In this document: piece after piece, positions 51,001 through 60,785 of the stretch
Layout of the letters: every line of letters starts with the position of its first letter
Numbering within the stretch: the stretch's first letter is position 1
Origin: Candidatus Dechloromonas phosphorivorans
Lineage (GTDB): Bacteria > Pseudomonadota > Gammaproteobacteria > Burkholderiales > Rhodocyclaceae
Assembly (NCBI GenBank): GCA_016709495.1
Contig: JADJMS010000026.1
Coordinates: 1-64,000 of the forward strand
Length of the DNA: 64,000 bases
Direction: 5' to 3'
Program-made: the position numbers and the translations under genes
Notes under the pieces: generated by a model
Database searches by the model: none
Seen by the model: only the letters and a program-made list of their open reading frames with translations
Told to the model about the DNA's origin: nothing

Positions 51001-54000
51001 CACGTTGGAGCCGGTGTAGCCTTCGGTGTCGGTCGCGCTGGCGGTGTTGCCAGCGGCATCCGTGGTCGTGACTTTGGCGTCCACAACCTTGTCAGGGGTC
51101 AGCGGCCAGGTCGGCACCTGGGACGTTGATCGAGAAGGTTTTACCGGGCTGAACCAGACCGGTGAAGTCTTTGCCGTTGACGGTGAGGGTGACGGTGTCG
51201 CCGACCTTGGCGTCGCCGCCAACGACGCCGGTGACCGGAATGGTCTGGCCGGCTTCGGCGACGCTGATGATGTCATCCGCAGTGATATTGGCGTCCAGCG
51301 TGATGGTCGGTGCCGGGGCTGGGTATCGATGCCCACGGTGTCGGTGGAGCCGCCACCGAGGTTGCCCACGGCGTTGCTGTAGGAGTTGGCGCTGACCGAG
51401 ACCGAGCCGGTGCCTTCAAACGGCGAACTGGCCGTGAAGGTAGCGAGAAACACCAGCGGATCGGCTGTCGGCTGCAGGTTGGTCACGGTGCCATTGGCGG
51501 CCGTGATGTCGGCGGCGGTAAAGCCGACGGGGGCTTCGCTGAAGGTGAAGGTGACCACCGAGGTGGTGTCTGCCACATTGAGCGCACTGTCAACAATATT
51601 GACCACTACCGACGGCACGTTGGAGCCGGTGTAGCCTTCGGTGTCGGTCGCGCTGGCGGTGTTGCCAGCGGCATCCGTGGTCGTGACTTTGGCGTCCACA
51701 ACCTTGTCAGGGTCAGCGGCCAGGTCGGCACCTGGGACGTTGATCGAGAAGGTTTTACCGGGCTGAACCAGACCGGTGAAGTCTTGCCGTTGACGGTGAG
51801 GGTGACGGTGTCGCCGACCTTGGCGTCGCCGCCAACGACGCCGGTGACCGGAATGGTCTGGCCGGCTTCGGCGACGCTGATGATGTCATCCGCAGTGATA
51901 TTGGCGTCCAGCGTGATGGTCGGTGCCGGGGCTGGGTATCGATGCCCACGGTGTCGGTGGAGCCGCCACCGAGGTTGCCCACGGCGTTGCTGTAGGAGTT
52001 GGCGCTGACCGAGACCGAGCCGGTGCCTTCAAACGGCGAACTGGCCGTGAAGGTAGCGGTAAACACCAGCGGATCGGCTGTCGGCTGCAGGTTGGTCACG
52101 GTGCCATTGGCGGCCGTGATGTCGGCGGCGGTAAAGCCGACGGGGGGCTTCGCTGAAGGTGAAGGTGACCACGGAGGTGGTGTCTGCCACATTGAGCGCA
52201 CTGTCAACAATATTGACCACTACCGACGGCACGTTGGAGCCGGTGTAGCCTTCGGTGTCGGTCGCGCTGGCGGTGTTGCCAGCGGCATCCGTGGTCGTGA
52301 CTTTGGCGTCCACAACCTTGTCAGGGTCAGCGGCCAGGTCGGCACCTGGGACGTTGATCGAGAAGGTTTTACCGGGCTGAACCAGACCGGTGAAGTCTTT
52401 GCCGTTGACGGTGAGGGTGACGGTGTCGCCGACCTTGGCGTCGCCGCCAACGACGCCGGTGACCGGAATGGTCTGGCCGGCTTCGGCGACGCTGATGATG
52501 TCATCCGCAGTGATATTGGCGTCCAGCGTGATGGTCGGTGCCGGCGGCTTGGTATCGATGCCCACGGTGTCGGTGGAGCCGCCACCGAGGTTGCCCACGG
52601 CGTTGCTGTAGGAGTTGGCGCTGACCGAGACCGAGCCGGTGCCTTCAAACGGCGAACTGGCCGTGAAGGTAGCGGTAAACACCAGCGGATCGGCTGTCGG
52701 CTGCAGGTTGGTCACGGTGCCATTGGCGGCCGTGATGTCGGCGGCGGTAAAGCCGACGGGGGCTTCGCTGAAGGTGAAGGTGACCACCGAGGTGGTGTCT
52801 GCCACATTGAGCGCACTGTCAACAATATTGACCACTACCGACGGCACGTTGGAGCCGGTGTAGCCTTCGGTGTCGGTCGCGCTGGCGGTGTTGCCAGCGG
52901 CATCCGTGGTCGTGACTTTGGCGTCCACAACCTTGTCAGGGGTCAGCGGCCAGGTCGGCACCTGGGACGTTGATCGAGAAGGTTTTACCGGGCTGAACCA
53001 GACCGGTGAAGTCTTTGCCGTTGACGGTGAGGGTGACGGTGTCGCCGACCTTGGCGTCGCCGCCAACGACGCCGGTGACCGGAATGGTCTGGCCGGCTTC
53101 GGCGACGCTGATGATGTCATCCGCAGTGATATTGGCGTCCAGCGTGATGGTCGGTGCCGGCGGCTTGGTATCGATGCCCACGGTGTCGGTGGAGCCGCCA
53201 CCGAGGTTGCCCACGGCGTTGCTGTAGGAGTTGGCGCTGACCGAGACCGAGCCGGTGCCTTCAAACGGCGAACTGGCCGTGAAGGTAGCGGTAAACACCA
53301 GCGGATCGGCTGTCGGCTGCAGGTTGGTCACGGTGCCATTGGCGGCCGTGATGTCGGCGGCGGTAAAGCCGACGGGGGCTTCGCTGAAGGTGAAGGTGAC
53401 CACCGAGGTGGTGTCTGCCACATTGAGCGCACTGTCAACAATATTGACCACTACCGACGGCACGTTGGAGCCGGTGTAGCCTTCGGTGTCGGTCGCGCTG
53501 GCGGTGTTGCCCGCGGCATCCGTGGTCGTGACTTTGGCGTCCACAACCTTGTCAGGGTCAGCGGCCAGGTCGGCACCGGGGACGTTGATCGAGAAGGTTT
53601 TACCGGGCTGAACCAGACCGGTGAAGTCTTTGCCGTTGACGGTGAGGGTGACGGTGTCGCCGACCTTGGCGTCGCCGCCAACGACGCCGGTGACCGGAAT
53701 GGTCTGGCCGGCTTCGGCGACGCTGATGATGTCATCCGCAGTGATATTGGCGTCCAGCGTGATGGTCGGTGCCGGCGGCTTGGTATCGATGCCCACGGTG
53801 TCGGTGGAGCCGCCACCGAGGTTGCCCACGGCGTTGCTGTAGGAGTTGGCGCTGACCGAGACCGAGCCGGTGCCTTCAAACGGCGAACTGGCCGTGAAGG
53901 TAGCGGTAAACACCAGCGGATCGGCTGTCGGCTGCAGGTTGGTCACGGTGCCATTGGCGGCCGTGATGTCGGCGGCGGTAAAGCCGACGGGGGCTTCGCT

Positions 54001-56367
54001 GAAGGTGAAGGTGACCACCGAGGTGGTGTCTGCCACATTGAGCGCACTGTCAACAATATTGACCACTACCGACGGCACGTTGGAGCCGGTGTAGCCTTCG
54101 GTGTCGGTCGCGCTGGCGGTGTTGCCAGCGGCATCCGTGGTCGTGACTTTGGCGTCCACAACCTTGTCAGGGTCAGCGGCCAGGTCGGCACCTGGGACGT
54201 TGATCGAGAAGGTTTTACCGGGCAGAACCAGACCAGTGAAGTCTTGCCGTTGACGGTGAGGGTGACGGTATCGCCGACCTTGGCGTCGCCGCCAACGACG
54301 CCGGTGACCGGGATGCTCTGGCCGGCTTCGGCGACGCTGATGATGTCATCCGCAGTGATATTGGCGTCCAGCGTGATGGTCGGTGCTGGCGGCTGGGTAT
54401 CGATGCCCACGGTGTCGGTGGAGCCGCCACCGAGGTTGCCCACGGCGTTGCTGTAGGAGTTGGCGCTGACCGAGACCGAGCCGGTGCCTTCAAACGGCGA
54501 ACTGGCCGTGAAGGTAGCGGTAAACACCAGCGGATCGGCTGTCGGCTGCAGGTTGGTCACGGTGCCATTGGCGGCCGTGATGTCGGCGGCGGTAAAGCCG
54601 ACGGGGGCTTCGCTGAAGGTGAAGGTGACCACCGAGGTGGTGTCTGCCACATTGAGCGCACTGTCAACAATATTGACCACTACCGACGGCACGTTGGAGC
54701 CGGTGTAGCCTTCGGTGTCGGTCGCGCTGGCGGTGTTGCCAGCGGCATCCGTGGTCGTGACTTTGGCGTCCACAACCTTGTCAGGGTCAGCGGCCAGGTC
54801 GGCACCTGGGACGTTGATCGAGAAGGTTTTACCGGGCTGAACCAGACCGGTGAAGTCTTTGCCGTTGACGGTGAGGGTGACGGTGTCGCCGACCTTGGCG
54901 TCGCCGCCAACGACGCCGGTGACCGGAATGGTCTGGCCGGCTTCGGCGACGCTGATGATGTCATCCGCAGTGATATTGGCGTCCAGCGTGATGGTCGGTG
55001 CCGGCGGGCTGGGTATCGATGCCCACGGTGTCGGTCGAGCCGCCACCGAGGTTGCCCACGGCGTTGCTGTAGGAGTTGGCGCTGACCGAGACCGAGCCGG
55101 TGCCTTCAAACGGCGAACTGGCCGTGAAGGTAGCGGTAAAACACCAGCGGATCGGCTGTCGGCTGCAGGTTGGTCACGGTGCCATTGGCGGCCGTGATGT
55201 CGGCGGCGGTAAAGCCGACGGGGGGCTTCGCTGAAGGTGAAGGTGACCACCGAGGTGGTGTCTGCCACATTGAGCGCACTGTCAACAATATTGACCACTA
55301 CCGACGGCACGTTGGAGCCGGTGTAGCCTTCGGTGTCGGTCGCGCTGGCGGTGTTGCCAGCGGCATCCGTGGTCGTGACTTTGGCGTCCACAACCTTGTC
55401 AGGGTCAGCGGCCAGGTCGGCGCCGGGGACATCAATGGAGAAGGTCTTGTCGGCCGCTACCAGCCCGGTGAAGGTCTTTGCCGTTGACGGTGAGGGTGAC
55501 GGTGTCGCCGACCTTGGCGTCGCCGCCAACGACGCCGGTGACCGGAATGGTCTGGCCGGCTTCGGTGACGCTGATGATGTCATCCGCAGTGATATTGGCG
55601 TCCAGCGTGATGGTCGGTGCCGGACTGGGCACCGGAGCAGGCACCGGCGTCGCATCAGGCACCGGCGTCGGTTCAGGCACCGGCGTCGGATCAGGCACCG
55701 GCGTCGGATCAGGCACCGGCGTCGGTTCAGGCACCGGCGTCGGTTCAGGCACCGGCGTCGGTTCAGGCACTGGCGTCGGTTCAGGCACTGGCGTCGGTTC
55801 AGGCACCGGCGTCGGTTCAGGCACCGGCGTCGGTTCAGGCACCGGCGTCGGTTCAGACACCGGCGTCGGTTCAGACAACTGTGCCACAACGAGCACCGGG
55901 GCACCATTAATCGTATCTATCACCCGTCCACGATCAGTACCAAACTGAAATGCCAGCGGATCAACGGTTTCAACAATACGCAACAACTCAATAAAACTGT
56001 GGCCTTCTTGACCACCCGCAGCAGCACCAGCCGCAGGGTCTTCCAGTAGCGCATCAAGATCGCCGCCACTGGAAATCGCCTTGGCGATTTTCTGGAACTC
56101 TTTTGGATTGTTGGCAACTGCGCTATCAGCCGCATCCGGCTTGATCTCGGCAGCAACTTCGGCATCCATTTTGGCGGTTTCGCCAGGACGCACTGTCATT
56201 TCACGCCCATCTGCCATCTTCAGCTGGACCTGCGCGCCTTCAGAGGCAACAACCGTTTCACCTTCACGGATGACATCACCTGACTTCAGGCGGCGGGCGT
56301 TGCCTGCAGCATCCCGTGCAAAAGCTTCACCAGTGAGGTTACCAACTTTAGCGATGATTTGGGCCAT
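42007..56367 (-). CDS. Giant LapA-type surface adhesin with retention module, 20 tandem repeats, LamG-like and RTX C-terminus; multiply frameshifted
   Basis: Start 56367 (MAQIIAKVGNLTGEAFARDA). Residues 1-150 are a LapA-like retention module: RRLKSGDVIREGETVVASEG and TVRPGETAKMD, then the Ala-Ala-Gly site region LLEDPAAGAAAGG before HSFIELLRIVETVDP, which in LapA is the LapG protease target. A Pro-rich linker and twenty 205-residue Ig-like repeats follow (PTITLDANITADDIISV ... SPFEGTGSVSVSANSY). Then comes a LamG-like domain (WIDYWQFNQGAGT, HNVIMTHDFVSGKTNMWVDG), RTX nonapeptides (GGAGADTLTGGAGSDVLIGG) and a T1SS C-terminal signal. Intact length would be about 4780 residues. The frame breaks many times, at several repeats and near 42560, where TYETELSFGGNTTTQ is restored. 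Given near-identical repeats these are probably read errors. It lies 120 bp behind its regulator and T1SS genes. Confidence 0.85.
43335..55625 (-). repeat. Tandem array of about 20 units of 615 bp inside the adhesin gene
   Basis: The same anchor (reverse complement of SANSYSNAVGNLGGG) recurs at 613-616-bp steps from 43395 to about 55080, giving 20 units of 205 codons, each made of two Ig-like halves. Units are nearly identical even at third codon positions. A few two-state differences recur: GIDTK or GIDTQ, AGQTIP or AGQSIP, LVQPGK or LVLPGK. The unit nearest the N-terminus differs most (LVAADKTFSIDVPG, SVTEAG). Spacings of 613, 614 and 616 mark indels. Confidence 0.95.
55640..55873 (-). repeat. 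Thirteen 18-bp repeats encoding a Pro-rich linker
   Basis: The plus-strand unit GGCACCGGCGTCGGTTCA is repeated 13 times with few changes. On the coding strand it gives (PEPTPV)n with PDPTPV and SEPTPV variants, about 80 residues between the retention module and the first Ig-like repeat. A rigid extended linker of this kind could span the outer-membrane channel. Confidence 0.92.
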
Positions 56368-56450
56368 GACAGTTTTCCAGATTTATTGACGATGTCGCCA
56401 GTGTAGGAAAACTGTCCAGACAAATCTATTGGACCAAAGTACAGTTTTTC
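56368..56450 (-). promoter_or_regulatory. Three ACAGTTTT-type motifs upstream of the adhesin
   Basis: GACAGTTTTCC (56368-56378), its exact reverse complement within GGAAAACTGTCC (56406-56417) and ACAGTTTTTC (56441-56450) lie in the gap before the start codon. The first two form an inverted repeat with a 27-bp spacer. They could be operator sites for the adhesin promoter; no sigma-70 boxes of good quality are visible. Confidence 0.5.
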
Positions 56451-56451
56451 T

Positions 56452-56477
56452 GCCCCTGTCTCAGCATGAGCAGGGGC
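56452..56477. terminator. Hairpin between the LuxR-type gene and the adhesin
   Basis: GCCCCTG and CAGGGGC pair, and the inner CTCA/TGAG extends the stem with one bulged base. There is no T-run on the minus strand, so this may be an attenuating or stabilising hairpin and not a full terminator. Confidence 0.4.
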
Positions 56478-56486
56478 TTGTCTCGT

Positions 56487-57104
56487 CTAAACCTGCAGGC
56501 CGTTGATACGCAAAGAGAGTTGCAAACGATCGCGCAATTCAAGCTTTTCGAAAATCGCTGTCATGTGCGCTTTGACGGTACGTTCAGAAATATTCAACTG
56601 AGCAGCGATTTCCCTGTTGCTTGCTCCGCCCGCAACCAGTCGGGCAACCTGACGCTCGCGATCAGAAAGCTTATCGCTCCAGCGTTCATTTCTGGCTTGG
56701 CTGGGACGTTGACCGAGAGTCTTTGCCGTTGCGCCCACCATCCGCTGCAATAATGATTGTCCAATCCATAGTCCACCATTGCCCACAGCCAGAGCGACCT
56801 GACGTAACACCTCTGGCGCCGCTCGGCTATTGCAGCAACCAGCAGCGCCAGCGGAAAGCGCACTCATCACCAGCTCTTCGTCCGGTTCGTCACTTAGTAC
56901 CACGACCGGATGCCCACTGGAAAAATCGACACCAAACAATACTTCAGCAAGTATTTGACCGGCCCGCAAACGACACCAGATCACGCCAGGCTTGTTCAAT
57001 CCCCGCATTTCACTTGCCGCACCAACAATTTCTGCGCCAGGGAAGGCCTCATGCCAGCCGGGCAAGCCATTGGGATCGGAATCAATTATCCAGTGCTGCA
57101 TCAT
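56487..57104 (-). CDS. LuxR-type transcription regulator with degenerate receiver
   Basis: The C-terminal LuxR helix-turn-helix is clear (LSDRERQVARLVAGGASNREIAAQLNISERTVKAHM). The N-terminal 120 residues have the length and helix/strand pattern of a receiver domain, but the phosphoacceptor position reads VIWCRL without Asp, and the conserved Lys is absent (AAGCCNSRA). It may therefore act without phosphorylation. It overlaps the HlyD stop (ATGA) and lies just before the adhesin, whose expression it probably controls. Similar LuxR genes are often found beside T1SS adhesins. Confidence 0.85.
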   Translation of the reverse strand: MMQHWIIDSDPNGLPGWHEAFPGAEIVGAASEMRGLNKPGVIWCRLRAGQILAEVLFGVDFSSGHPVVVLSDEPDEELVMSALSAGAAGCCNSRAAPEVLRQVALAVGNGGLWIGQSLLQRMVGATAKTLGQRPSQARNERWSDKLSDRERQVARLVAGGASNREIAAQLNISERTVKAHMTAIFEKLELRDRLQLSLRINGLQV

Positions 57105-58504
57105 CTCTCCGAAAGCGCCACGCTCTTGGCGCGCAATACCGGCTTCATCAGATAAGAAAGAACACTCTTCTTGCCGGTCAGAATATCCACCTCAGCAACC
57201 ATGCCGGGAATAATCGGCAAGTTGGCATCGCCAAACCCAGCCTTGTTGGTACGAACCCGAACGATGTAAAAGGCGTTGCCCTTGTCATCCATGACCGTAT
57301 CAGCGCCGATATGTTCGAGGGTGCCCTCCAGCCCGCCATAGATGGAAAAATCGTAAGCTGTAAATTTGACGACGGCTTGTTGACCAGGCCGAAGGAAAGC
57401 GATATCGCGGGGCATGACCTTCGCCTCAAGCAGCAAGGCATCTTCGAGCGGCACAATTTCAATCATGTCCTTGCCTGGCTGAACGACACCGCCAACAGTA
57501 TTGACCAGCAAGCGTTTGACAGTACCCTTGACCGGCGAACGGATCGACGACTGCTTGACACGATCAGTCAGCGCAACGCTGCCTTCCGCCAAACCATTCA
57601 GCTTGGAAACCGTTTCCGACAATTCTCGGCCAGCATCATTTCGAAAAGTTAGCGAAACCTCTTCAATCTTGCGCTGCGCCTCATTAATTGCCGCTTGAAT
57701 CCGGCTGATCTGTGACGAAGCCATATCACGCTCACCACGATAGCGGGACACATCGCGCTCCAACCGCAGCAGCTCAACCTCAGAGACTGCGCCTGAGTTG
57801 ATCAACGGTTTGGTCACTGAAAGCTCTTTGGAAGTCAGGTCATAGCCCTGCCCTGCCTGAGCCCGCCTAGCCTGCGCCTCACTCAATTCCTGCTGGCGTT
57901 GGATCAATTGTTGGCGGGCGATCGAAACTGCGGCTTCCATTTCGGAACGTTTGGCTTCATAAAGCATCTGCTCCTGCTCCGCCAACCTCGGTTCATCCCT
58001 AACCACTTCCGGTGGCGGAATAAAGGGTTTGCCATCTGAAGTTGCTTTCAAACGCGCCGCCTTGGCTACCAGCCCCAAATACTGAACACGGTTTTCTTTG
58101 ACCGAGGAGACAAAGCGCGTTTCATCAATCTTCACCAAAAGCTGGTTGGCCTGAACGATGTCACCTTCGCGCACCAGAATTTCAGAAACCAGACCACCGT
58201 CGATACTCTGCAAAATCTGAATTTGCTTGGAAGGAATTACTTTGCCGTCGCCGCGTGTTACTTCATCCAGCTGAGCGATGGCGGCCCAGGCAATAAAAAG
58301 GGCAGCAACAATCCCGATCGAACGTAACAAAACGCGAGCACGCAACGGCTCCTGGCGCAAAATCGCAAGATCCGCATCGGTCGCAAAATCAACCGCATCA
58401 ACCTCATCGCTACTTGGCAAGCGACCAAGCACCTTTTCGACATATTTTTTGTTACGAACAGCAATGCGTTCGAGACTGGCGTGGATACGTTTCAGGAAGT
58501 TCAT
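57101..58504 (-). CDS. Type I secretion membrane fusion protein (HlyD/LapC family)
   Basis: This links the ABC exporter to a TolC-type channel. After a cytoplasmic N-terminus of about 70 residues comes one membrane helix (VLLRSIGIVAALFIAWAAIAQLDEV) and the HlyD signature GDGKVIPSKQIQILQSIDGGLVSEILVREGD. A long coiled coil follows (MEAAVSIARQQLIQRQQELSEAQARRAQ). The C-terminal part has IRSPVKGTVKRLLVNTVGGVV and GMVAEVDILTGKKSVLSYLMKPV, typical of the family. It overlaps the ABC gene and the LuxR gene by 4 nt each. Length 467 is normal. Confidence 0.93.
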   Translation of the reverse strand: MNFLKRIHASLERIAVRNKKYVEKVLGRLPSSDEVDAVDFATDADLAILRQEPLRARVLLRSIGIVAALFIAWAAIAQLDEVTRGDGKVIPSKQIQILQSIDGGLVSEILVREGDIVQANQLLVKIDETRFVSSVKENRVQYLGLVAKAARLKATSDGKPFIPPPEVVRDEPRLAEQEQMLYEAKRSEMEAAVSIARQQLIQRQQELSEAQARRAQAGQGYDLTSKELSVTKPLINSGAVSEVELLRLERDVSRYRGERDMASSQISRIQAAINEAQRKIEEVSLTFRNDAGRELSETVSKLNGLAEGSVALTDRVKQSSIRSPVKGTVKRLLVNTVGGVVQPGKDMIEIVPLEDALLLEAKVMPRDIAFLRPGQQAVVKFTAYDFSIYGGLEGTLEHIGADTVMDDKGNAFYIVRVRTNKAGFGDANLPIIPGMVAEVDILTGKKSVLSYLMKPVLRAKSVALSER

Positions 58505-60678
58505 GAGCCCCTCCCGACGCGCCCGCCTTGCAACGCCTGGATCACCTGATCGCGTGGGCCATCAGCCACCACCTTGCCGTCATCCAGGACAATAACGCGG
58601 TTTGCCAACTCCAGAAGACTGTTGCGATGGGTGACGATGATCATCGTCTTGTGCGCCGCCATTTCTCTTAGTCGCTGCTTGAAAGCGTTTTCAGAAGAAA
58701 AATCCATTGAACTGGTCGGCTCGTCGAGCAGCAAAATCGGCGGGTCCATCAGAAAAGCCCGTGCCGCAGCCACACCCTGGCGCTGGCCACCCGAAAGCGA
58801 ATCACCACGTTCGCCGATCAGCATGTCGAAACCATCCGGGTGGCGATTCACAAACTCGGTCAAACCACCAGCCTCGGCGGCAGCAACAATCGATGCGTCA
58901 TCGGCATAGGGTGCGCCAATCGCTATGTTGTCGCGCAGTGAACCATAAAACAAAGTCAGATCCTGGGCGATGTAACCGATGTTTCGACGCAAATCTGCCG
59001 GATCAAGCTGGCGCACATCGACACCGTCGATCATTACCGCCCCCGAAGTCGTCTGATACAAGCCGAGCAACAACTTTTGCAACGTAGTTTTACCGGAGCC
59101 GATACGACCAATGATCACCACCTTGTCGCCGGCGTTGATTTTGAACGTAGCGCCTTTCAAAGCAGCCACTGAGGAATTTGGATAACTAAAACCGACATCC
59201 TTGAATTCAATATTGCCGCGCAATTCGGGGCGATGAACAAATGAAGCGTCGGCCGGCCGTTCAACCGGTTTTGCCATCACCTCTTCCAAGGAACTGAGCG
59301 AGGTTTTGGCGTTGTGATACTGCATCAACAAGCCAACCATCTGCCCAAGTGGCGCAACAGCGCGAGAAGCCAGCATGGTGCAGGCAATCATGCCGCCCAT
59401 TGTCAGCTTGCCGTCGGCGACCAGGTAAACACCAATGATGATCACAACGACATTCACAGCTTGCTGCATTTCCATAGCACCGTTGGTCGCGGCCGCCGAA
59501 AGAAAGCGCATCTGGTTATTGACCCGTGAGACAAAAGCCACCGACTTTTCCCACTTCGACTGCATCACGCTTTCGGCGCCTTGCGTCTTGATCGTTTCCA
59601 GCGCAGTCAGGCTTTCAATCAGTGTCGCGTTACGTAGCGCACCGGCGCGATAGGTCGTCTCGGAGAGTTCGTGCATTTTGTGCTGCAAGATGTAGGCGTA
59701 GATGACCACCAGCACCAGCATGATCAGTACAGGGATGACCATTACCCAGTGGATCAAGCCAATCACCAGGACAAAAAGCAACGCGAATGGCAAATCGATG
59801 AATGTTGTCACCGTTGCCGAAGTAATGAAATCACGCACGGTCTCGAATGAACGCAGGTTGGAAGCAAAGGCGCCAACGGCCGCCGGGCGCGACTCCATAC
59901 GCACACCGAGCACGCGTTCCATGATTTTGGCCGACAACTCCAAGTCAATTCGTGCACTCGCCAAGTCGATAAAATATCCGCGCAACATGCGCAGGGTCAT
60001 ATCAATTCCGAGCAGTAGAAGCACGCCGAGCGCCAGCACCCAGAGCGTTTCCATCGCCCGGTTAGGCACCACCCGGTCATACACATTCATCGAGAACAAG
60101 CGCATCGCCAAAGCGATAACATTGATCAGTAATGCAGCGGCGAGCACATCGCGATAAACCGGCCATTGATCGGCCAGCGCACCCCAGAACCAATGACGCA
60201 ATTTGACATCACCAACCTGCGGGGTGCGTTTATCAAAACGGAAATGCGGACGGGCAAAAATCGCAATGCCGATATAACGATGCTCTAGTTCGGCGCGTGA
60301 CAAGGAAACTGAACCCTGACCGGCTTCCGGGAATAACAGTCGGGCATTTTCGCCGCTTTCATCCCAGCCGAGCAAAACACAAGCCTCATCGCCTGCGGTC
60401 AACAACACAGCAGGCAACAAAACCGCATCAATCTTATCCAGAGAACGGCGCAGCACCTTGGCAGACAAGCCTGAACGACTTGCTGCGCGGGCAAACAAGG
60501 AAGGCGTCAATTTGCCATTTTCGAGCGGCAATCCGGCAACCAAGGCGGCTCGCGTGCTGGGGCGACCATGAATTCTGGTCAGTTCAACCAGGCAATCGAG
60601 CAAGGGATCAAGGTGAAGAATATCTTCACGCACACCAATACTTCCCGGTTCCGGATTCTTTTTCAGTTCTTTTTCCAT
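58501..60678 (-). CDS. Type I secretion ABC transporter (LapB-type permease/ATPase)
   Basis: The exporter drives the adhesin out of the cell. Residues 1-150 are a C39-like domain without the catalytic Cys (LHLDPLLDCLVELTRIHGRPSTRAALVAGLP), so it binds but does not cut its substrate. Six helices follow. The ATPase has Walker A IGRIGSGKTTLQKLLLG, the Q-loop YIAQDLTLF, signature LSGGQRQGVAAARAFL, Walker B ILLLDEPTSSMDFSS and H-loop IIVTHRNSLLE. Length 725 matches the LapB class. It is first in the four-gene minus-strand run that leads to the adhesin. No TolC/LapE, LapD or LapG gene is in the window. Confidence 0.93.
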   Translation of the reverse strand: MEKELKKNPEPGSIGVREDILHLDPLLDCLVELTRIHGRPSTRAALVAGLPLENGKLTPSLFARAASRSGLSAKVLRRSLDKIDAVLLPAVLLTAGDEACVLLGWDESGENARLLFPEAGQGSVSLSRAELEHRYIGIAIFARPHFRFDKRTPQVGDVKLRHWFWGALADQWPVYRDVLAAALLINVIALAMRLFSMNVYDRVVPNRAMETLWVLALGVLLLLGIDMTLRMLRGYFIDLASARIDLELSAKIMERVLGVRMESRPAAVGAFASNLRSFETVRDFITSATVTTFIDLPFALLFVLVIGLIHWVMVIPVLIMLVLVVIYAYILQHKMHELSETTYRAGALRNATLIESLTALETIKTQGAESVMQSKWEKSVAFVSRVNNQMRFLSAAATNGAMEMQQAVNVVVIIIGVYLVADGKLTMGGMIACTMLASRAVAPLGQMVGLLMQYHNAKTSLSSLEEVMAKPVERPADASFVHRPELRGNIEFKDVGFSYPNSSVAALKGATFKINAGDKVVIIGRIGSGKTTLQKLLLGLYQTTSGAVMIDGVDVRQLDPADLRRNIGYIAQDLTLFYGSLRDNIAIGAPYADDASIVAAAEAGGLTEFVNRHPDGFDMLIGERGDSLSGGQRQGVAAARAFLMDPPILLLDEPTSSMDFSSENAFKQRLREMAAHKTMIIVTHRNSLLELANRVIVLDDGKVVADGPRDQVIQALQGGRVGRGS

Positions 60679-60747
60679 CGACCCACCCTTTGATGGCGAA
60701 AATCATAGCCCAGATCAGTCACTGAAGATGTGAAAATTTGCATAAAA

Positions 60748-60767
60748 AAGGCGGCCTAGGCCGCCTT
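60748..60767. terminator. Intrinsic terminator after hppA
   Basis: AAGGCGGCC and GGCCGCCTT form a perfect stem with a 2-nt centre and an A-run on its left side, which is the T-run for minus-strand transcription leaving hppA. Confidence 0.85.
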
Positions 60768-60785
60768 ATTAAGACTTTCGGCGTA

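Noticed and set aside
45878..54456. Long plus-strand open frames in the adhesin repeats
   Set aside because: Antisense of a coding repeat with a period divisible by three; they repeat the same meaningless sequence.
43335..55625. CRISPR or transposon array as explanation of the tandem repeats
   Set aside because: Units are 615 bp, contiguous, coding and in frame, with no spacers or transposase.
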